This document shows, piece by piece, positions 36,526-64,000 of a DNA stretch of 64,000 nucleotides. Both the position numbers and the translations under genes were made by a program. Source of the stretch: Tillus elongatus. Lineage: Eukaryota > Arthropoda > Insecta > Coleoptera > Cleridae. The DNA is taken from NCBI GenBank assembly GCA_964006375.1, contig OZ023266.1, forward strand, positions 18,012,090-18,076,089, written 5' to 3'. The notes under the pieces were generated by a model. It was not told the origin of the DNA. It was given only the letters and a program-made list of their open reading frames with translations, and searched no databases. Each line of letters starts with the position of its first letter. Position 1 is the stretch's first letter.

Positions 36526-37062
36526 AGTATACGTTACCACAAGCAACTAGCACAATGGTGCATAGAAGTGTTGTCGTAAAATCGCTAAGAATCTTCAATA
36601 AGTTGCCTGTCAATTTGAGACGACTACCACCAAAACCGTTTAAAATTAGGCTAAAAAAGTTCCTGTCCGAGTCAGTTTTCTACGATGTAAAAGAGTTCCT
36701 AGACTGTAGTTTTAGGAGCGATATTTGCTGAGGAAGGTTATGTTATTTTTTTGGAGTTGCTTTGTGTTGTCAGCTGTTTTTGCGTTTGATTTTGCTTAAA
36801 TGGTTATATACACCTTATTTTTATTTGGTTTTATTTAACAGTATATTATGTATGCGATAGTTTTTGTAGTTTTTAGATGTTTGGGACTTAATTTTATCGC
36901 TTAAAGTTTAGATTTTAGTATTTTATGATTGGACTGATTTGTTGATTATGTACTCATTTGTGGCCTGTTGTAGTTTTTTCGTTGTATTTTTTACTGTGAC
37001 GTGCTTTATGCACTTGGTTGTGTATTATGGTAAGCGAATAAAGTATCTATATATCTACCTAT
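36526..37062 (+). pseudogene. 3' end of another Jockey/CR1-like LINE
   Basis: The + strand frame ends 'MVHRSVVVKSLRIFNKLPVN', then PFKIRLKKFLSESVFYDVKE, stopping at TGA 36729-36731. This is the usual C-terminal block of RNase H-less LINEs ('S...NxLP..LR......FK..LK.FL'). About 330 bp of 3' UTR follow, ending in AATAAAGTATCTATATATCTA near 37060. 5' truncated at the junction with N1 (36524). Confidence 0.75.
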
Positions 37063-37079
37063 AAGAAAACTAAATGCCA

Positions 37080-37273
37080 TAATAATTATTTATGTACCAA
37101 GGGTATAATTAGATGTTTATGCCCCGAGAGCGACGATTTTACAAAGCCGAGGGCCTCCGGCCCGAGGGTTTATAAGTCGCTCGATGGCATACACCTCTAT
37201 TTATACCAGCGGTGCATACAAAATTTTATGTCATACTAGTCATACCCAAACAATGAAACATGAAACAGTCTCA
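37080..37273. repeat. GC-rich palindromic repeat piece
   Basis: Contains GAGGGCCTCCGGCCCGAGG (imperfect dyad) near 37145 and ATTTTATGTCATACTAGT at about 37221. The latter's inverse (ACTAGTATGACATAAAAT) occurs at about 37979, suggesting one element broken by the C1 fragment. Confidence 0.5.
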
Positions 37274-37672
37274 TCGGCGACCCTACACTCACCCAAAGGC
37301 TGCCATCCCTTGCCCACCGACGTGCCGTTGGTGACCTCTCTCTCTCTCTCTTTTATAGATATCTGCACGGGCACTGCTCAGAGGAGCTTTCTTCCATAGT
37401 TCCTCCACCTGCTGCCCCCAACAGATCTACCAGGGGAACAGAGCGAATGCACCCTTTTACTGTCCAGGTCTCCAGACATAGAACATCTTGTTATGCCCAC
37501 TCTTTTGTCCCGAGGACTTCCAAGTTGTAGAATTCCTTGCCGGCACATGTTTTTCCTTCTCCTCCGAACCTCCAAATCTTCAAGTCCTGAATTAACAAGT
37601 TGCCTCTTTCCTCCTTGTCGACACCCACGGTACGATAGTATTTAGGCTATAAGCCCTCGTGGTGTGTTGACG
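37274..37672 (+). pseudogene. C1 LINE fragment, 3' end
   Basis: Matches 11160-11545 of the larger copy: 'GDPTLTQRLPSLAHRRA' to the terminal 'GGTACGATAGTATTTAGGCT', ending at CCTCGTGGTGTGTT. It contains a (CT) expansion at 37340 and a small deletion at 37468 relative to the other copy. Non-functional. Confidence 0.85.
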
Positions 37673-37689
37673 AAATAATGAATCACCGT

Positions 37690-38762
37690 TTGCTGAAGGC
37701 AACCTAACCATCACCGGATCTTTTCAGAACTGTCAATTTTATGTTAATTCGACTAAATAATGTTAATTAAATCTTTACAAAATACTTTTATTCCATTATC
37801 TGTAATTTAATTAATAAAGGTTATTAAAGAAGTCAAACAAAAATTATTTGTTTTTATGTGCGCGCGGGCTATAAAGTGTACGTTTTGCCCGCGCGGGCCA
37901 TAAAGTATACTTTATGGCCCTTGGGCATAAAGTCACAATTATGTAGTTGGTAACTAAGCAATAAAAACACAATAATGAACTAGTATGACATAAAATCCTT
38001 TTTGTTTTTTCAAGGCTAATAAAGACTGAACTAATGTCTTACCAAAATTTGACAGGCTGCGATATCCTGCATCTATCAGGCCGGGAAATTTTGGCGCTTA
38101 CCTCGTAGTTCCTGCTGCCGTGAATGAATTAGCTAAATTTAGAGATAAGTAGGTATACGCGAGTCTGTGCATTATCAGATAAAGCACAATCGATTTTTAT
38201 TATCTGCAGCTTATCTCCCCTAAAATGTTATTCATACATCGATGCTCTATAATAAACAGTAGTCTGTGTCACCTTTATATAAGCAACAGAATTGCTGATT
38301 AAATAAAAATCACAGCTGTTTGTATTAGTTCATCCGAGATTAGATTAAAAGTAGAACGCGTCCCTCTTCTTTCAGTTTAATTAAAATTATCGAGAATAAC
38401 GTGGGATAAGTTATTTTAACATTTGATTAATTCAGAAATAACATTGTGTAAGATTTATTATATTAATTATTATCGTACGGACAATGAAAATATACACACC
38501 GCCCGCTTAAATGTTTCTTTAAATATTCGTAAAATAAAAGCAGGCTGGTGTTTGTTGTGACGTACCTACGGGTAAATGTTTGGATTTACTGATCGAACAC
38601 AGGCTTTACGATTTAAAATAAATCGATTATTTCTGTTCAACTATAAATTTATCTATCTAGTTAACTGGTTAGTTTGTTGTGGTAGATTTAGCAGGAGGAA
38701 GCAAAGATTTATATCCCGGTTGTAAAACGTTGTTTGTTTATTTACCAGAGGGCCATGAAAAT
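37690..38762. promoter_or_regulatory. Upstream flank and probable 5' UTR of the Ig gene
   Basis: 37855-37930 has two GC-rich units (GCGCGCGGGCTATAAAGT and GCCCGCGCGGGCCATAAAGT) forming a dyad. The remainder is AT-rich, free of recognised TEs, and therefore a candidate regulatory interval. TATAAAT at 38642-38648 lies about 115 bp before the start codon; whether it is a TATA box is not established. Confidence 0.35.

Positions 38763-38766
<4 letters not shown>
38755..38766 (+). promoter_or_regulatory. Minimal upstream ORF overlapping the Ig-gene start
   Basis: ATG AAA ATA TGA: a three-codon ORF whose stop overlaps the main ATG (38763-38765) as ATGA. If it lies in the mRNA it could modulate initiation by leaky scanning or reinitiation. 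Confidence 0.45.
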
Positions 38767-60700
<21,934 letters not shown>

Positions 60701-60761
60701 TAAATCAACTCGTCGTGAAATTTTTGACTGTGGTATTTTTTTAATTATAAGTATATTTTGT

Positions 60762-60767
60762 AATAAA
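60762..60767 (+). terminator. Poly(A) signal of the Ig gene
   Basis: AATAAA 62 bp after the TGA stop, in an AT-rich 3' flank. Confidence 0.65.
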
Positions 60768-60911
60768 GTCTTTAAAACACAAGCGTTTTTATATACGTAT
60801 AAGTACCAGGTTTGAATTCGAGAAAACAATAATTTGTGTCAATTTAAAATATCATCAAACATAGAATTGGTACAAGCGATTAAAAATATAATATATAGAG
60901 ACATGGATATA

Positions 60912-61245
60912 CAGTGAGGACCGAAAGTCCGTAACCCCCCCTCTAATTTATGAACCGTCCGGTATATTGTGATGAAATTTGGAACGATAATATAAGAGCA
61001 AGGTCTGCATTTTTTGACATATCAATGACAGCTTTAGATGTCAAAGTAACAACTGCGCTCGCTTTAGGAATATTTTTTAAAATGGAAACGGGGGTCGAGT
61101 GATACCTCATTTTGAAGGTATTTTTATGCTCCAGTTTTAAAAACATTTGGTTCGGTATTTTTCAAATAAGAATCAATAATATCGGTTTCTACGTTATAAC
61201 TACCCTTGTGTATAACACAATTTTTTTTACCTACTAGATGTCATT
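60912..61245. repeat. Left inverted repeat of the mariner element
   Basis: About 330 bp, inverse of 62665-63012 with scattered differences; includes 'GGAAACGGGGGTCGAGTGAT'. Confidence 0.85.
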
Positions 61246-61413
61246 ATTGATTGTTCCTGTTTCCCCAGTAAAGTACACATAGTTTATTGTAAATTATTTA
61301 TGTTTCAAAATAAAACACAATTTAACAGTAAACAAATAACAACTAATTAACCCTAACTGGGAAAATTGAAAAACAATTCAAATAAAATCTAAAGGCGCAA
61401 ACTGTTGATGTGG

Positions 61414-62476
61414 TTACTTCAACAGATGTTGAAAATGATCACCATGGCCCTCCTGACAAATAAATATTCTACGGGTAAATTCTTCTCTGACATTATGAAG
61501 CGTCTGTGGCGTTATTCTTGAACAAACATATGTAATTCGTTGTCTAAGTTCATCTAATGAGCCGGGAGCCGTTTTATAAACCTCAGATTTCACGTCCCCA
61601 AAGAAAAAAATCTAGAGGCGTGAGGTTTGGGATCGAGCTGGCCATTCCGTAGGACGTCGACGACCAATCCACCTATTTTCATAACACTCATCCAGGTAAT
61701 TTCTGACTTGTCTAAAATAGTGAGGTGGGGCACCGTCTTGTTGAAATATAACCTCTTGAAACTCATGTGGGTTTTGGGCAACAACATCATCAATAAGTGG
61801 AGTAATTATATTTTGCAACATATCCAGATATCTGGGGCCATTAAGATTTTCTTCCTAAAAAATGGGACCTATAATGTGATTATCCAAAATGCCCTCCCAA
61901 ACATTTATTTTCTGGGGGAACTGTGTGTGTCCCTCCCGGAACACATGGGGGTTTTTGTCACTCCAGTACCTACAATTTTTGGGTATTAACTTTCCCATGT
62001 AAAAAAAAGTACTCTCGTCACTGAAACATATTCCCCAATTAGTTATGATTCCCTACGATTTTTCCTGACATGATTTCGCAAAATTCGAGTCGTTTTTTAG
62101 GATCGTTTTCTGTTATTTCGTGTATAATTTTCATTTTATATGGGTGAAACTTATGGCTTTTCAAAATTCTTTTAACAGAAGTACGGGAAATATTACATGC
62201 CTCAGCAACGTGCTTCGTTGGCTGTTGGGGATTCACAATCATTTCAGCTAAGACCTGGACTTTTACATCTTCCATAATTTTAAGCCTCCCAGACCTTGGA
62301 GCGTCTTTCATCGTACCCATTTCTTGAAATTTTGAAATTAGTTTTCATAAAAAATTTCTGCATATTTGGCGTTCCGGATAGCGTACATTGAACATACGAA
62401 CAGCATCATGGTAATTTCGCTTAGCTTCGCCAAAAATAATAACCGTTTCAAATTTATCTTGTAAAGAACGAGCCAT
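61414..62476 (-). pseudogene. Tc1/mariner-superfamily transposase, inactivated
   Basis: Start codon at 62476 (MARSLQDKFE). Paired HTH region (62440-62060): 'ICRNF' with a stop, then GTMKDAPRSGRLKIMEDVKV, 'KHVAEACNISRTSVKRIL'. Catalytic region: the second Asp is in Q-Q-D-G-A-P-P-H-Y (about 61735). The third sits in a segment that has lost one base and reads N instead of D, about 36 residues further. The C-terminal part continues past 61600 and ends at TAA 61414-61416. At least three frame breaks plus stops. Confidence 0.82.
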
Positions 62477-62664
62477 TTAAAAAAAATTCGAACTAATATT
62501 CTCAACACTAAATCGAGATATTAAAAAACAGTATGCAGGAACAATCAATAATGACATAATAGGTAGAGAAGTGTAGAAAATGGAGAAACCACATATGAAC
62601 TAAATAGCCTCTGTCGTTCTCCAAACAACATGCAAATGTGTGCATAATTTGCTACTGATGAATA

Positions 62665-63012
62665 GTAGTAATCTTTTTTAGAAAAAGTGTGTTATAAACA
62701 CGGGTAGTCATAACGCAGAAACCGATATTATTGATTCTTATTTGGAAAATACTGAACCAAATGTTTTCAAAACTGGAGAATGTTCTGAGCATAAAAATAC
62801 CTTCAAAACGAGATATCACTCGACCCCCGTTTCCATTAAAAAAATATTCCAAAAGCGCGCGCAGCTGTCACCTTGACATCTAAAGCTCTCATTTGTATGT
62901 CAATAAATGCAGACCTTGCTCATATATTATCATTTCAAATTTCATCACAATATACTGGACGGTTCAGAAAATAGAGAGGGGGGGGGGGGGGACGTACTTT
63001 AGGTCCTCACTG
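62665..63012. repeat. Right inverted repeat of the mariner element
   Basis: Inverse of 60912-61245. Carries a 14-base G run near 62978-62991 where the left copy has CCCCCCC. Confidence 0.85.
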
Positions 63013-63014
63013 TA

Positions 63015-63628
63015 TAGTTGAAAAGGCATACCGACGATATACCTAATGTGTGTGAGTGTAGCTTACATACGAGAAAGATTGTAGTAATACAATAAGGAAG
63101 GTAGGTTGGTGAGACAGACAATAAATTGTAAGCAGTTGACGAAAACTCCACAGATATCTATTAATGTTTATACGTTCAATACTTAGTATTTTGTGTCTTT
63201 ATCTAGGCGACATAAATGACAACATTTTAGATGGTCGTCGTGAATCTGCGTGTAAAGGGTATTAAGTTTATCCAAAGATGTATATACAACCTCTTTGGGT
63301 TTATCAAAGAAAGAAAAACACATCATGTCATAATAGATGAAAATGGTTGTGTAGTTTTAGTATGATTAAAACTTACTCTGTGGTTGGTATTCATAACCAA
63401 TGCAATGACCTTTGACTATCTACCTACGTATAGACCAGGCATCACCCAATGCGATGCGTTGTAATGTTTGAAACCAACATTAAATAAAATGTTTGTTTAC
63501 ATGGTCCTCGACGCCATAGGCGTCTCGAGAATTAGGATTGACATTTTCATAAATACGATTAAAATAGAATTTAAAAGATGTTTAACTACCTATACATTAT
63601 TTAAGTATACTATTAACTAAAAAGTCTG
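63015..63628. other. Unrecognised 3' flank
   Basis: AT-rich; no gene, RNA or TE signature recognised. Confidence 0.4.
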
Positions 63629-64000
63629 GACGCAGCAAGTGCGTTATGGTAGTGAATTTTTATAGAAATGATTTATCGAATAAAATGTTCGAAAGTCTCA
63701 ATGTTATAATGTTGTGATCTCGTCACAAGCGATTTTTTTCTATGCAAATTCAGTAAAAAGTGTTTTCAATAAAAATTTAAGAAAAAATTCAGAAAAAACC
63801 TTGCAGTTCTACCAGTTTTTCTAGAAATGACAACCTGATTTGTCTGCTGCCATGCTTTATAGATCTACAACTTGCCGGATAATTTCTTATTAATTACATC
63901 ATGTGGCAAGCATCTAGGAAAATATATACATTTTCATTGGTTACAGGATACGGCAAATAAGCCTTTAAACCTTCTTGAATAAATGTATCTAAATTTGCTC
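63629..64000. repeat. Family-A left terminus, runs off window
   Basis: GGACGCAGCAAGTGCGTTATG at about 63629, followed by GTGAATTTTTATAGAAATGA, the variant also seen at 53494. No right terminus before the window end. Confidence 0.6.

Larger units (their letters stand above)
60912..63012 (-). mobile_element. Complete 2.1-kb Tc1/mariner-superfamily element
   Basis: Starts CAGTGAGGAC (60912) and ends with the inverse, CTCACTG (63012), flanked by TA on both sides (60910-60911, 63013-63014), the expected target duplication. Inverted repeats extend about 330-350 bp, to roughly 61245 and 62665 ('GAATCAATAATATCGGTTTC' is inside). Both repeats have G/C-run and point differences. 210 bp downstream of the Ig-gene stop. 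Confidence 0.9.

Overview
The window is insect nuclear DNA: GT-AG introns, AT-rich sequence, AATAAA-type poly(A) signals, insect-type non-LTR retrotransposons and long (AT)n arrays. A TE-rich insect such as a beetle would fit, but the order is a guess. All three recognisable host genes are on the + strand. They are TBC1D7 (last exons, 294-5425), the Golgi GDP-fucose transporter SLC35C1 (complete, 5 exons, 8626-20556) and a two-immunoglobulin-domain single-pass membrane protein resembling FGFRL1 (complete, 4 exons, 38763-60700). Host coding DNA is only about 2.6 kb of the 64 kb.

Nearly everything else is mobile DNA, much of it nested inside introns. The non-LTR families are: N1, an RNase H-bearing R1/LOA-like element with seven pieces; N2, a related RNase H tail with two pieces; C1, a Jockey/CR1-like element without RNase H, with five pieces; and several single copies at 1.1, 13.8, 18.2, 33.6 and 36.5 kb. 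There is an internally deleted Ty3/gypsy LTR element in the last intron of the Ig gene. A complete but dead 2.1-kb Tc1/mariner-superfamily element with very long inverted repeats lies just after that gene. Pogo-type elements with a Psq-like helix-turn-helix and PHD-like zinc finger lie at 20.9-29 kb.

Two structures stand out. The first is a palindrome of about 7.3 kb (22084-29355), with arms of about 3.4 and 3.3 kb. Each arm carries the same pogo-type element plus the same N1 fragment, and the 567-bp spacer begins exactly at the pogo ends. The second is a family of short elements sharing the terminus GGACGCAGCAAGTGCGTTAT. It includes 280-310 bp MITEs and a 1.7-2.2 kb unit with an (AT)n core. 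Copies in the window act as empty sites for one another, so the insertion limits of three different elements can be read directly.

Layout: 1-5425 TBC1D7 with LINE pieces in its intron; 5426-8625 repeats; 8626-20556 SLC35C1 with four TE-bearing introns; 20557-38762 intergenic TE accumulation containing the palindrome; 38763-60700 Ig gene, whose 13.6-kb first intron is almost entirely MITE/AT-core units and LINE fragments; 60912-63012 mariner element; then unrecognised sequence to 64000. The host genes are not an operon. They act separately in TSC/mTORC1 signalling, Golgi fucosylation, and probably cell-surface adhesion or FGF binding.
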